A stretch of 64,000 nucleotides of DNA from Eubacterium sp. OM08-24 (GTDB taxonomy: Bacteria > Bacillota > Clostridia > Oscillospirales > Acutalibacteraceae), in the NCBI RefSeq assembly GCF_003438075.1, contig NZ_QSTA01000006.1, forward strand, positions 33,057 through 97,056, read 5' to 3'. Shown here in pieces: positions 1-8,707 of this stretch. How positions within the stretch are numbered: position 1 is the first letter of the stretch; each line of letters starts with the position of its first letter. The notes under the pieces were generated by a model. It was not told where the DNA came from. It saw only the letters and a program-made list of their open reading frames with translations, and ran no database searches. The translations under genes and the position numbers were made by a program.

Positions 1-90
1 GGAATAGTAATTTCCGACCGTAGAAATAATTATGAACAAGGCAAACATTGAACCTGCAACAATAATCAGAGTTATAACACTTGACGGCAT
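1..90 (-). CDS. Small membrane protein, N-terminal part only
   Basis: An ATG at 90 opens a frame that runs off the left edge of the window. The 30 visible residues start MPSSVITLIIVAGS and are almost all hydrophobic, so this is a membrane segment or a signal anchor. The start overlaps the last bases of the upstream TOPRIM gene, as expected for translational coupling inside an ICE operon. I do not recognise the family and the rest of the protein is outside the window. Confidence 0.5.
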   Translation of the reverse strand, partial: MPSSVITLIIVAGSMFALFIIISTVGNYYS

Positions 91-989
91 ATTTCATCAG
101 TCCTTTCACCGTTTAAAATATCATCATTCCAGTCTTTATGGATAGGAATGAGGATTTCGCTTTTGATATTCATTGAGTTTAATTTATCGGCTATCCGTTT
201 GTTTGCTGTCTGTCCTGCCTCGTCATTGTCAAAGCAAAGAAACACATTTTTAATATTTGGATTGTCTTTAAGACATTGAAAAAGCACCCTGTCCGAAACG
301 GAACAGGATGCCGCATAGCTGTGTTCTTGCCAGTTTTCCTTGTGCATTGAAATGTAGGAAAGCATATCAATCGGTGCTTCAAAGAGATAAATTTTATCGC
401 TTGTGCCGTGCCAGTGAAAACTGAATTCGGGTTGACTTCCTGCAGCATTTCCTTTGTACGGATTGTTCGTCACAGTTCCTCGCTTGTGGGCGTGGCGAGG
501 TTTACCGTTTGAATCGTAGCCGACAAAGACAGCGTTGTGAAAATCTGACGATTCATAAATCATTTTCCGCCGCACGAACTCATACAAAACATCTTTATCA
601 ATACCACGAGTCAACAGCAGATAAGAAAAAACTCGGCTCATTCTGTCATTCCTTGGTGGCAATTTAAAGGGTTTATGCTCTTTTTCTATGGGCGGTGATG
701 TTATGATTTGACTGCCACCGTTATTCAAAAGCATTTGAACCGCTTCGGCATAGTCCTTGTTGTAAAATTTGCGAATGAAATCAATCGCATCACCGCCTTT
801 TTGTTCGTACTGATGATACCAGAGATGACCTCTGATTGTGACCTTTTGCGAACCGTCAAGCCATTCATATTCCGAACCTGATTTCTTGACTTTCTCGCCT
901 TGATGGATTAAAAAATTAGCAAGGTCTGTTCGCCTTGCCTGTTCTCGCTGTTCTTTTGTAAAATGAATGTAGGTTGATATTTTAATCAC
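72..989 (-). CDS. DUF3991/TOPRIM domain protein of the ICE
   Basis: This 305-residue protein has the layout of the ICE-borne DUF3991-TOPRIM proteins. The N-terminal half (about 25-95) resembles a CHC2-type primase region, with the GDAIDFI stretch near residue 67. The C-terminal half carries a TOPRIM core, with an acidic motif LFEAPIDMLSY near 205 and the metal-binding FDNDEAG near 252. Such proteins probably act on transferred or replicating element DNA as primase-like enzymes, but the exact reaction is not established. The only canonical start in reach is GTG at 989, which sits almost on top of its AAGGA, so a downstream non-AUG start is possible. It lies at the tail of the ICE operon. Confidence 0.75.
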   Translation of the reverse strand: MIKISTYIHFTKEQREQARRTDLANFLIHQGEKVKKSGSEYEWLDGSQKVTIRGHLWYHQYEQKGGDAIDFIRKFYNKDYAEAVQMLLNNGGSQIITSPPIEKEHKPFKLPPRNDRMSRVFSYLLLTRGIDKDVLYEFVRRKMIYESSDFHNAVFVGYDSNGKPRHAHKRGTVTNNPYKGNAAGSQPEFSFHWHGTSDKIYLFEAPIDMLSYISMHKENWQEHSYAASCSVSDRVLFQCLKDNPNIKNVFLCFDNDEAGQTANKRIADKLNSMNIKSEILIPIHKDWNDDILNGERTDEICRQVL

Positions 990-1060
990 TTCCTTGTATA
1001 TATTTTTCTTTTCTGCTGTAATATCTTATAGTTGGTAGTTCTTCTCTTATCACTGTGACA

Positions 1061-1104
1061 GGAGGCACCTATCAACCTTTGGGTGCAGTTTCCCCTTGGC
1101 GGTG
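1061..1104. other. Intergenic GGCACCT...TTTCCCCTTGG element
   Basis: This non-coding stretch between the TOPRIM gene and the DinB-like gene contains a GCACC/GGTGC inverted pair and ends in TTTCCCCTTGG. A related sequence occurs at 49908-49945 with the same order of blocks (GGCACCT, AACC, TTTCCC-TTGG). I cannot assign it to a known RNA or protein-binding site. Confidence 0.3.
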
Positions 1105-1118
1105 TGATGATTTTTTGA

Positions 1119-1147
1119 TTGACAATTTCCTATATATATGGTAAGAT
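1119..1147 (+). promoter_or_regulatory. SigA-type promoter of the DinB-like gene
   Basis: A perfect TTGACA at 1119-1124 is followed after 17 bases by TAAGAT at 1142-1147. A strong AGGAGG-like ribosome site precedes the ATG at 1196. This gives the plus-strand gene its own promoter, separate from the minus-strand ICE operons on both sides. Confidence 0.7.
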
Positions 1148-1195
1148 AATTATAAATAATCGATCAAAAATTATAAATTTCAGGAGGTTAATCCT

Positions 1196-1909
1196 ATGAC
1201 AAAGGAAGAATTATTTGAGCCAATAACGAAGAAATATAATGAACTAAAACTTGCATTACAAGGAACAGATATAGATAAAATAAGAGAACTTACTTTAGAA
1301 GTTCATGCTATGGTGCATCCTGCTGAAATTTCTGGAAGAACTGAAAAAACTATTGCAGATTATGTTTTGGATTATATGTTAAGAGGCAATCAAAATGAAT
1401 TAGTGCCCAGAGAGGATTATGATGTGGATTTACATTACGCAGGCACTAGAACCGTTCCTTTGTGTTGGCAATTTTGGCATACATATCGAATTGAAGATTT
1501 AGTAAGCAATATTTTAATGGCAAATCAAAATCAAATATTCAATGAAGAATGGCAAAGAAAAATTGGTTCACCTATTACAGATACAGGCAATGCTTTGGAA
1601 CTTGATGAAGCAATAGCGTTTGGAAAAGAGATAAACGTTGAAGCTCTTCATGAATATATGCTCGCAGTTGGTAAAAACACACGTAATATATTAGGAAATC
1701 TAACATTAGTACAGATAAATTCAATGGTACCGGAAGAATGGGTAATGAGAATATTAGAAGAAGGTGGAGTAACAACAGATTTTCGCTCGGTATGGTTATT
1801 AGTATTTTGGGGAAGGTTAACAATGGGAGGTATGATTTTAACTCCAATGACTGACCATCATATGATGCATTTACCTCCATGTTTAAACAATTTACCGATA
1901 TTAGATTGA
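1196..1909 (+). CDS. DinB-like family protein
   Basis: The 237-residue product resembles the DinB/YfiT-like four-helix bundle family, whose members usually hold a divalent metal with histidines and often act as small thiol or stress-linked enzymes. Visible candidates are the VHAMVH stretch near residues 36-41, WQFWHTYRIED near 91-101 and the C-terminal HHMMH near 221-225. It has its own promoter and a good ribosome site, and is transcribed against the flanking ICE genes. This looks like an insertion of cargo between the TOPRIM gene and the mobilization genes. The family assignment rests on remembered sequence character, so the substrate is unknown. Confidence 0.6.
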   Translation: MTKEELFEPITKKYNELKLALQGTDIDKIRELTLEVHAMVHPAEISGRTEKTIADYVLDYMLRGNQNELVPREDYDVDLHYAGTRTVPLCWQFWHTYRIEDLVSNILMANQNQIFNEEWQRKIGSPITDTGNALELDEAIAFGKEINVEALHEYMLAVGKNTRNILGNLTLVQINSMVPEEWVMRILEEGGVTTDFRSVWLLVFWGRLTMGGMILTPMTDHHMMHLPPCLNNLPILD

Positions 1910-1954
1910 TTTAAAGAAAATCCCTTTTGCCAACTTTATTCATTAAATCTGTGA

Positions 1955-3373
1955 TTACATTTTTAAACCCTGAGCTTGTTTCTTATCATTTATCTTCTGC
2001 TGAAGCTTTTTATCCGTTCTTTGCACTTTCTGCTTTTCTTCAAAACGGAGCTGATTTTGAATTATGTTGCAGAGGTAGCGCAGGAGATAAAGGGAAGAAA
2101 CTGCAACACTGTTTCGGTTGGTTTTAATTGAATAATGAGGATACAGAACACCTCTGCCTGAATCAAAGACTGATTCGACAGAGGTGTTTTCTTCATATTC
2201 AAAGGGATTTAAAACAGATTCTTCGTCCGTATTCTCTCTTTTCTCAACCTCATCTTCAGTGAGATTTAGTTTCAACGCTTCCTTGATTATTGCATTTTTG
2301 ATTGACTTGAATTCCTTATTATCAACCAATGGAATACGCTCGGGCATTTCATCCGTGTAGGTGCGGATTGTATTTTCCTTTTGCTCATACCAAAGGACAT
2401 ACAGCTTTTTGATTCTATCATCATTTGCAAGCTCATCAACAATTGAATCAACGATGGCTTTTACATCGGGTTTCAGATAACCGTAGACCTTTTTGCCTTT
2501 CGATTTTGAAAGTCTGTCGGCAAGTTCCAACAGCTTATGCTGAATTGATGCACTAATATATATTTCAGAGTTAATCTTTGAAACCAAATCCTCTACAATT
2601 TCACGAGCCTCAGCACGGAGCTTATCTCTGTGTTCGGTCTGCTTCTGATAAATACTTATCAAGTCCTGACGGAAAATTACCTTTGCAAGATTTGACTTTA
2701 TGTTTTCAATGCCTTTTTCCGTTAGATACGCTTCGTTCGGCTTTTTAGAATATGCAATCATATGAATGTGTGGATGGTGTCCTTCATTATGAAAAGCCGC
2801 ATACCATTTGAAGTTTTCGGGAGCGATTTTCATATTCTCCGCTATCATATTTCGCTGTGAACGAATTAAATTCATCCAAGCTTTTGCATTGTTGTAGCCC
2901 AGCCGTTCCACATCCTCTCGCTTTAGAGAAATGATATGAGTCCAGATATTACTATTACTCTCGGCAATCTCTTTTTGCACATTAGATAAAACTATCGGCA
3001 CACCATCATCAGTAAATAAGCCGTGTGAGGATATTTTTTCTACTCTCGGTCGCTGTGCAATGTAACTTACATACTTTTCTCTGTCGCCGAATAGTTCAGC
3101 GTGAGCTTCGGCAATCCGCAAAATCAATTCATCTGCATTACCTATGTTCGGCTTATCAAGATAATCCTGATACTCATACAAGTCCTTTGAGTCAGGATAA
3201 TCAGAAAGCAATTTCTTAATAATCTGTTTTTGTCTTTCGGTTGTTTCCATAAACTTTTGTGTACTGTCAGCCTTTTCAACTCCGTCACGAGTCGCAATGT
3301 AGGAAACATAATTTCCGATATGAGTTTTGAAATTCGGCTTGATGTAGGGCGATTTCATAATAATTCTCGGCAT
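1955..3373 (-). CDS. MobP3-type relaxase of the ICE
   Basis: This 472-residue protein starts MPRIIMKSPYIKP and continues with a VSYIATRDGVEK stretch, the hallmark opening of MobP3-family relaxases. The metal-binding histidine triad is visible in HNEGHHPHIHMIAYSK around residues 190-205. A relaxase nicks one strand at oriT and stays covalently bound while the strand is exported. The start at 3373 has AAAGGGT seven bases upstream, and the gene follows its ribbon-helix-helix partner by three bases, so the two are coupled. The C-terminal 170 residues are charged and lack a recognisable domain. The gene looks intact, unlike several other transfer genes here. Confidence 0.8.
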   Translation of the reverse strand: MPRIIMKSPYIKPNFKTHIGNYVSYIATRDGVEKADSTQKFMETTERQKQIIKKLLSDYPDSKDLYEYQDYLDKPNIGNADELILRIAEAHAELFGDREKYVSYIAQRPRVEKISSHGLFTDDGVPIVLSNVQKEIAESNSNIWTHIISLKREDVERLGYNNAKAWMNLIRSQRNMIAENMKIAPENFKWYAAFHNEGHHPHIHMIAYSKKPNEAYLTEKGIENIKSNLAKVIFRQDLISIYQKQTEHRDKLRAEAREIVEDLVSKINSEIYISASIQHKLLELADRLSKSKGKKVYGYLKPDVKAIVDSIVDELANDDRIKKLYVLWYEQKENTIRTYTDEMPERIPLVDNKEFKSIKNAIIKEALKLNLTEDEVEKRENTDEESVLNPFEYEENTSVESVFDSGRGVLYPHYSIKTNRNSVAVSSLYLLRYLCNIIQNQLRFEEKQKVQRTDKKLQQKINDKKQAQGLKM

Positions 3374-3376
3374 AGC

Positions 3377-3778
3377 TTACCCTTTCTGAAACCTTACAAC
3401 ATCATCAAACTTATATTTACCGCTGTTTCGTTTGACCTCATCAACACATATTTTTCTTAAATCTCTCAGCTGTCCTTCGGTAATATCATTGGTCGCCGCA
3501 ACAACATGCATCAGCATGGCAAGTTCCACACCTTGCTTGAAGAGAACTCTTGCGAGCCTGTCCTCAGTATCAAGAATTTTTGAACTGATGACAGATTCAA
3601 GTGCAGGAGTAAGCACACGACTTACATTTTTTGAGTTTAGCCACGCAATGTAAAATTCTATTGCATCGGATATGAATTCACTTCGTGATGTTGCATTGGT
3701 TATTGAGATTGCATTATCACAGGCTTTGAGTAAATCCTGATTGATGTACAGTCCTATTCTCTTTGAGTCGTTGTCCAT
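3377..3778 (-). CDS. Ribbon-helix-helix mobilization accessory protein
   Basis: The N-terminal 50 residues (KRIGLYINQDLLKACDNAIS, then SRSEFISDAIEFYI) have the strand-helix-helix pattern of a ribbon-helix-helix DNA-binding domain. The remaining 80 residues are helical. It immediately precedes the MobP3 relaxase, and the hairpin-rich region just upstream is the likely oriT. By analogy with MobC/NikA-type proteins it probably binds oriT to help load the relaxase and may autoregulate the pair. The start at 3778 has GAAGGAAAAGG upstream. Confidence 0.7.
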   Translation of the reverse strand: MDNDSKRIGLYINQDLLKACDNAISITNATSRSEFISDAIEFYIAWLNSKNVSRVLTPALESVISSKILDTEDRLARVLFKQGVELAMLMHVVAATNDITEGQLRDLRKICVDEVKRNSGKYKFDDVVRFQKG

Positions 3779-4130
3779 TTTTCACCTTTTCCTTCAGTAA
3801 CACTTGGAGTATTCAGAAAAAACCTCTTAAAATCGGCAAAATCGGGCAGTTTGGAATACAAGCGGTAACACAATCCAAAAAAAGTAACACCTTTGAAAAT
3901 CCCCGAACGGCGTTGCCGGTCGGTGTGTTTCGGCGACCGTTGCTCTGCAACGGAATACGCCTTTATCCTGCTTAAATACCTACCCTTGAAAAACTGCCCA
4001 AATTGCCGTAACTTCGATTTTTCACACCTTGCCACAAACCACCCGATTTCGGCTTTTATTCGATTTCGGATACTTTTCCGACTTCTCCTTTTAAAGCCGA
4101 CACAGGGCGAATGTGGCGAGAATACCGCCG
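3779..4130. other. Hairpin-rich non-coding region, candidate ICE oriT
   Basis: No convincing gene lies in these 352 bases; the frames that cross it look like chance. It holds a perfect 7-bp hairpin CCGTTGC-TCT-GCAACGG at 3937-3953, further CCGG/CGGC-rich inverted pairs at 3903-3935, and a GCCCAAATT...GATTTTT stretch near 3997-4022. A similar stretch occurs beside the two IME oriT candidates. Its place directly upstream of the accessory protein and relaxase is the usual place for oriT. The nick site cannot be named from sequence alone. Confidence 0.45.
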
Positions 4131-4529
4131 TTATTCTGCTTTTATTGATTTGCCGTTTATTACTTCAAAATTACACTCTGTATATGACAGTCCGTACTCC
4201 TTAACCTCACGATTCAGAATATCAAACATAGCCTGTTCAATACTGCGAGGGGATAACTTGATTTCATCACTCAAAGTGTCATAGCAAATCCATTCTTCAC
4301 TCTCGGGTTTGTCCTTTACAAGAATATCAAAGCCGAGGAGCATTTTATCGGGTGTGGGAAATACAACGGCATTGATTTTCACACAGCCGACTGTGAGTGA
4401 AGCAAAGAGAGTGTCATGCTTGTCCTTTGGATTTTCACAAAGTAATTTCTTAACTTCGTTTACCGACAAATACATTTTGAAAATATACTTATCACCGAGT
4501 TGCTTTTTCAGTTTCTTCCTCTCGTTCAT
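4131..4529 (-). CDS. Conserved ICE protein of unknown function
   Basis: The 132-residue soluble protein has no signal peptide, membrane segment or catalytic motif that I recognise. Its start ATG overlaps the stop of the upstream cyclotransferase-like gene in an ATGA arrangement, so the two are translated together. It is probably part of the amidoligase/cyclotransferase group of accessory ICE genes, but I cannot give a role. Confidence 0.6.
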   Translation of the reverse strand: MNERKKLKKQLGDKYIFKMYLSVNEVKKLLCENPKDKHDTLFASLTVGCVKINAVVFPTPDKMLLGFDILVKDKPESEEWICYDTLSDEIKLSPRSIEQAMFDILNREVKEYGLSYTECNFEVINGKSIKAE

Positions 4530-5050
4530 AAAGTCATACCACCCATTCCCATATCTTCATCTTCGTCAGGTGAATCAAACAGATTGTTCTGTTCAAGGTT
4601 TTCGTAGTATTTCTTTGCACTGTCAGTTACCGCATCATTTAGAATTTTCATATCAAAACCGCAGTCCTTGTAACCCTGTGACGCTGTATCGTAGTAGCTC
4701 GCACTTGGCAATCCGAACTGCTGTTTCAGATTCATAATGTAAACCATTGCAGTCAGTTCAGAGCCGTTATTCAATTTCACAGGCAAGTCCTGCTTGAAGT
4801 AGTGTGACGGATAACCCTCGTAGCGGTCAAGCAATCTTTCATCTCTCGGCTGAAGTTCCCATAAAGCAACGGGAACTGACTTGCCAATACAAGGTGCGAT
4901 TGTTGCGTATGAACAATTTGGCATACCCTTGAACTGTAATTCGTAATTTTCAATTGTACCTTTGCCAACAAGTTTTGCAGTTGGGCAACGATATTTCATC
5001 TGATTGAGATTAAGGTTACTGCCATAGGCAATGTATAATTTTTTACTCAT
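4526..5050 (-). CDS. Gamma-glutamylcyclotransferase-like (AIG2/GGCT fold) protein
   Basis: The N-terminus MSKKLYIAYGSNLNLNQM carries the YGSNL signature of the GGCT/AIG2 fold. The acidic residue of LLDRYEGYPSHY near 77-82 is in the place of the catalytic glutamate. Members cyclise or cleave gamma-glutamyl amine bonds. In Tn1549-like elements such a gene is commonly paired with a COOH-NH2 amidoligase, and an amidoligase remnant lies just upstream here. Together they would make and break isopeptide-type amide bonds, perhaps on a peptide or the cell wall; that role is inferred from family knowledge. The tail after residue 150 is acidic and methionine-rich. Confidence 0.75.
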   Translation of the reverse strand: MSKKLYIAYGSNLNLNQMKYRCPTAKLVGKGTIENYELQFKGMPNCSYATIAPCIGKSVPVALWELQPRDERLLDRYEGYPSHYFKQDLPVKLNNGSELTAMVYIMNLKQQFGLPSASYYDTASQGYKDCGFDMKILNDAVTDSAKKYYENLEQNNLFDSPDEDEDMGMGGMTL

Positions 5051-5065
5051 AATAGATTTCTCTCC

Positions 5066-5690
5066 TTACATACTCATAACAAAACCCGAAGTTTCTTCCT
5101 GTTCATCATTTGGAACAGGATTGACTTCGGGTTCGTTGACATTTATATTTTCGTTTGTATTATTAAGTTCTGCGGCTCGTTTTTGAGCAAGCCTTTCCTT
5201 TTGTTTTTCAGCCTGTGCAGGATCCTTCCACGCAATGTTTCCGTCAAGATTTTTCAGCAGATGATGACGAGCTGTTTTGAATTCGTCACCTATCAAACCT
5301 AATCTCAAAAGCCAAGTTCTGAAAGTATACTTTTCATTGTCCGATACAGTTTTAGCGTGTCTTGCAGACTTCTGTATCAACGCCTGATGACTGATTGCAA
5401 GGCACAGCTGAATCGCACTTTTGACCTCGCCTGCGTGTAAGGTGGAATTGAAAAGGCGGAATTCAATCGTACCCTTGTAGAACACGCTGTGAAGATTCAG
5501 TGCGTGATAGCGAGTGTCATCATAATGTCTGTAGCTGTAATCTTCGCCGTCATACCACATTGATTTTATCTGCTCCATTGACATAGGAGGACGGTTATTG
5601 ATTTCATCAAGGAAACGAGTGTCCATCTTCTGACAGTAATGCTCACGGGAAACATTCACTTTCAATGCTTTGTATAGCAAGTCCTCTTTT
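5066..5690 (-). pseudogene. Amidoligase family protein, C-terminal remnant
   Basis: About 205 residues remain of an ICE amidoligase-like enzyme. The conserved tract with YHALNLHSVFYKGTIEFRLF and FNSTLHAGEVK is the C-terminal catalytic half of this family. The frame upstream runs into a TGA at 5691-5693, which is the stop of the neighbouring lipoprotein gene, so the N-terminal half with the nucleotide-binding part is gone. The only start would be TTG at 5680. The loss coincides with truncation of the lytic-enzyme gene at 7573, so one deletion or replacement between 5691 and 7573 probably removed both ends. The remnant is most likely inactive. Confidence 0.7.
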
Positions 5691-6416
5691 TCATTTCACC
5701 TCTGTTATATACTCAAATTCATGTAAACTCGGTGTACTTTCTCCTTTGCTTACACACAAAGTAAAAGTTTTATAAGGATTATAACGCTTTATTAATGTAT
5801 CTCCGTAAGAAGGATAAGTATCAAATTTTTGTGAGCATTGTCTATAATTTTCAATATCAAAGAAATAACCGTTTATTACAAGTTTAAAACTATAACTCTT
5901 ACTAATATTTTCAAATATCGTAACCAATTGTTCTTTACTTATATTATCATCACAGTAGATTGCCTTTACATACATACCGCTAACATTGTGCTTTTTAACA
6001 AACTCTTCAATTGATAAATTTGTATTGATTTCAGGCTTAATATCCGTAACTATTTCAACATCAACCGCACAGTCTATGTTATATTTATTAAAACTCTCTA
6101 CAATATCATTTTGAACTTTATATGTCATAATATTGCTCACATAATCATCTGTTACATTGCCGTCATTATCTATTACAGCTGTAAACATCAGTTTAGGGGT
6201 ATCTTTCGGATGCACATAAAGTGTTGCGGAATTAGTATCTATTCTGTTTCCTATGTATTCAGCCTCAAAATCCTCGTTGTATTTTTCATTCAGCCTTTCG
6301 CATACTGTATTTGCCGTAGTATCGTTGAAAGTGCCGAGCATTGAGCAAGCACCCATTGATAAAGAAAATCCTAATGTCAAAGTTAAAACAACTGCCTTTC
6401 CTATAAATTTTATCAT
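5691..6416 (-). CDS. Putative lipoprotein, copy 1 of a duplicated pair
   Basis: The start at 6416 is chosen because GGGAG lies seven bases upstream; it gives a 241-residue protein with a lipoprotein signal (VVLTLTLGFSLSMGAC, lipobox cysteine near residue 22). The region after the cysteine (TVCERLNEKYNEDFEAEYIG) matches the neighbouring copy at 6617-7279 almost exactly for 70 residues, then the two diverge. No enzymatic motif is visible. The gene fills the place where the ICE lytic-enzyme C-terminus and amidoligase N-terminus should be. It is an exported protein of unknown role, perhaps cell-surface cargo. Confidence 0.65.
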   Translation of the reverse strand: MIKFIGKAVVLTLTLGFSLSMGACSMLGTFNDTTANTVCERLNEKYNEDFEAEYIGNRIDTNSATLYVHPKDTPKLMFTAVIDNDGNVTDDYVSNIMTYKVQNDIVESFNKYNIDCAVDVEIVTDIKPEINTNLSIEEFVKKHNVSGMYVKAIYCDDNISKEQLVTIFENISKSYSFKLVINGYFFDIENYRQCSQKFDTYPSYGDTLIKRYNPYKTFTLCVSKGESTPSLHEFEYITEVK

Positions 6417-6417
6417 T

Positions 6418-6603
6418 TTATTTCTCCCAAGTTTTTGAAAATATAGTATTGTTTTTAATTCTAAAATTCTGTATAGACACGATTTCCGGCTTATCAAGAT
6501 CGTAATTATACTTGTCTATTAGAGCATAGCAATCCGGCAAAACATGAAAAATCGAAACGCTCATATTCATATTTTCTGACGCCGCTAACATTTCATTTGC
6601 CAT
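6418..6603 (-). other. Short open frame, possible gene remnant
   Basis: A 61-codon frame lies between the two lipoprotein copies and ends two bases before the start of copy 1. It has no convincing ribosome site and no recognisable domain. It may be the leftover C-terminus of a further copy or of another deleted gene. I would not call it expressed. Confidence 0.25.
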
Positions 6604-6616
6604 TTCATCATCATTA

Positions 6617-7337
6617 TCAATTTTTTGTGTAAACTATTGCACTAATTAATCTACATTGAGAACTATATTCTTTGTAATTGCTGAATGCATTATTTGATCC
6701 AAAATACATTGAACTTGTATCTACAAAAATCTTGTTATCACCATCAAATTTTTTTGCACATTCCAAATATTTATCCGTACTTAAAAAATAACCGTTTATC
6801 AATAATCCAAAACTATATTTTGGGCTAATATTTTTAAAAGTTAATAGCATTTTCTCTTTACTGATCGATTCATCATAAAAAACAATCTTAAAATATATAT
6901 CTTCTATATTGTGTTTATCAGCAAATTCATTTACCGACAACGATTTATCAGTTTCTTCACTAACATCTGATATTATTGAACCATCGACAGCACAATCTAT
7001 ACCGATTTTGCTAAATTCATCAACTATATCATTTTCTATTTGATAAATAATAATATTGCTCGCATAATCATCTGTCACATTGCCATCATTATCTATTACA
7101 GCTTTAAACATCAATTTAGGAGTATCTTTCGGATGCACATAAAGTGTTGCGGAATTAGTATCTATTCTGTTTCCTATGTATTCAGCCTCAAACTCCTTGT
7201 TGTATTTTGCATTCAGTCTTCCACATACTGTATTTGTCGTAGTTTTGTTGAAAGTGCCGAGCATTGAGCAAGCACCCATTAATAAGATAACACCTAATAA
7301 GAGGGGAATACAATTACTTTTTTACTGCCTTTTTCAT
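6617..7337 (-). pseudogene. Putative lipoprotein, copy 2, frameshifted in its signal peptide
   Basis: The body of this protein (220 residues from MGACSMLGTF) is a diverged duplicate of the lipoprotein at 5691-6416. A suitable start ATG at 7337 (MKKAVKK) is out of frame with the lipobox segment, because the run of six A residues just after it is one or two bases off. Without that start the protein would lack its export signal, so as written this copy is probably silent. A sequencing or slippage difference in the A-run is the alternative explanation. Confidence 0.55.
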
Positions 7338-7509
7338 AATTCTTATTTCCTCATTATTTTTATCATAGCTAATAATTTATATTATAGCACAAAAACAACA
7401 AATGATATACCAATAATCAAAAAATATTATATTTTTATCAATCATTACTTTTAAGAAAGCCAAATATATAAATGTGTAATAGTCATGAGCAATACAGTTA
7501 TTTTTCATA

Positions 7510-7546
7510 ACAAAAACAAGCGACAGTTTAATTTTCTGCCACTTGT
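7510..7546 (-). terminator. Rho-independent terminator
   Basis: Read on the minus strand, an 11-bp imperfect stem ACAAGTGGCAG / CTGTCGCTTGT with a nine-base loop is followed by TTTTTG. It ends transcription just after the truncated lytic-enzyme gene. Confidence 0.7.
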
Positions 7547-7572
7547 TAAATATCTCTATTTCATTTTTCGGA

Positions 7573-7962
7573 TTACCCCAACTCTTGACATAGAGCCAGT
7601 TTTTTTACAAAGTCCTTGTCCTCTGATTTATCGGACAGGGAGAACAGATAGATAACCTCTGCCTGCGTGTTATAGTCGGACAGTTTTTTGCTTTTGAGTT
7701 GATTTTCAACCTCAGTCATTGTGTTGTTGATAAGCTGTAGATTTTCCATCTGCTCGGCTGAGATATTTTCTTGTATGGACTTACCCAGCTTGTCAGTGTC
7801 AATATCCATACTGCCGTTGAAAATTGACACAACAGCAATAATCGGCATAACCACAATTATGATTACGCCGATTATTATACCGCCTATTGTTTTTATGACC
7901 TTTTTATCCGTGAGCAGAGAAACTGCTATTTTCTTTAGTGCCGCACCTATGGTTGCACTCAT
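7573..7962 (-). pseudogene. CD1108-like lytic enzyme, N-terminal remnant
   Basis: The start at 7962 has GGAGGTGA just upstream. The 129 residues begin MSATIGAALKKIAVSLLTDKK, followed by a strongly hydrophobic segment (GGIIIGVIIIVVMPIIAVV). That is the membrane-anchored N-terminus of the Tn1549-type bifunctional transglycosylase/NlpC-P60 enzyme that opens peptidoglycan for the transfer channel. The frame stops at residue 129, before any catalytic domain. The missing part lies in the interval now filled by lipoprotein genes. The gene belongs right after virB4 in such ICEs, as seen here apart from the inserted regulator. Confidence 0.7.
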
Positions 7963-8070
7963 TGAATCACCTCCGCAAATAAAAATCCGATTGACTTTCA
8001 TTTAAGAAAAACAATCGGATTATAATATTTTTTAATTGTAAAAATAATCTTAAACAGGATATTGACTATC

Positions 8071-8565
8071 TCACTTATAAAGACAGTTTTCTACATAAAT
8101 CATCATTCTGTTATTCTGGTAACCATATTCAATAAATGCTATCAATGGTACTAATCCAACAAACCATGGTTTACTGACAACAAATGGCAATACAAAAGCG
8201 ACAATTAGAATTAACAATAAAACAACAAAAAGTGATATATGCTCCTTACGCCATTTCTTTTTGAAATATGCTTTTCTTTCCTCAAACGAGAATGCACTTT
8301 CTTTTGAAACAGCAATTATGTTTTCATCTGCATTTTTCCGAAACTCTTCGTCTGACATCTTTTGTCCAGCCAACAATTCATTTATGCTAACATTAAATTC
8401 CTTTGCAAGTAGTTGGAGCATTTCAATGTCTGGCATATAGTTACCATTTTCCCAGCGAGATATTGTTTTGTTTGTTACACCAATTTTCTCTCCGAGCTTC
8501 TCTTGAGTTAGTCCGCTCTGCCGACGAAGCGTAGCAATAAATTTACCGATTTTTATTTGATCCAT
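8071..8565 (-). CDS. XRE-family regulator with membrane tail
   Basis: I choose ATG 8565 because GGAGG is spaced correctly from it, whereas GTG 8574 overlaps the ribosome site. Residues 5-60 form a helix-turn-helix of the XRE/Cro type (TQEKLGEKIGVTNKTISRWENG). After residue 105 there are two hydrophobic segments (LFVVLLLILIVAFVLPFVV and a shorter one). Membrane-tethered XRE proteins often sense an envelope signal. The gene has its own promoter and sits between the virB4 end and the lytic-enzyme remnant, where ICE operons normally have no gap, so it is probably an insertion. Confidence 0.75.
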   Translation of the reverse strand: MDQIKIGKFIATLRRQSGLTQEKLGEKIGVTNKTISRWENGNYMPDIEMLQLLAKEFNVSINELLAGQKMSDEEFRKNADENIIAVSKESAFSFEERKAYFKKKWRKEHISLFVVLLLILIVAFVLPFVVSKPWFVGLVPLIAFIEYGYQNNRMMIYVENCLYK

Positions 8566-8669
8566 GACGTTCACCTCCGAAAATATGGTACATCAACGGT
8601 TATGAGAATTCTTCCCCACAAACAGAGAATGTGTCAAATATCAATTTATTAACCTGTTATTTTGTAATT

Positions 8670-8698
8670 ATCATACCACAATTTTAAAATTCTGTCTA
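8670..8698 (-). promoter_or_regulatory. Promoter of the XRE-membrane regulator
   Basis: On the minus strand TAGACA (8698-8693) and TATGAT (8675-8670) are separated by 17 bases, about 105 bases upstream of the regulator start. It begins within 10 bases of the virB4 stop. Confidence 0.55.
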
Positions 8699-8707
8699 TT
8701 CAAAATT

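Noticed and set aside
3763..4204. Overlapping open frames on both strands in the candidate oriT region
   Set aside because: None has a ribosome site or protein-like composition, and the region is dominated by inverted repeats.
4309..4737. 142-codon plus-strand frame opposite the cyclotransferase genes
   Set aside because: It lies antisense to two coupled, recognisable genes and has no ribosome site or domain.
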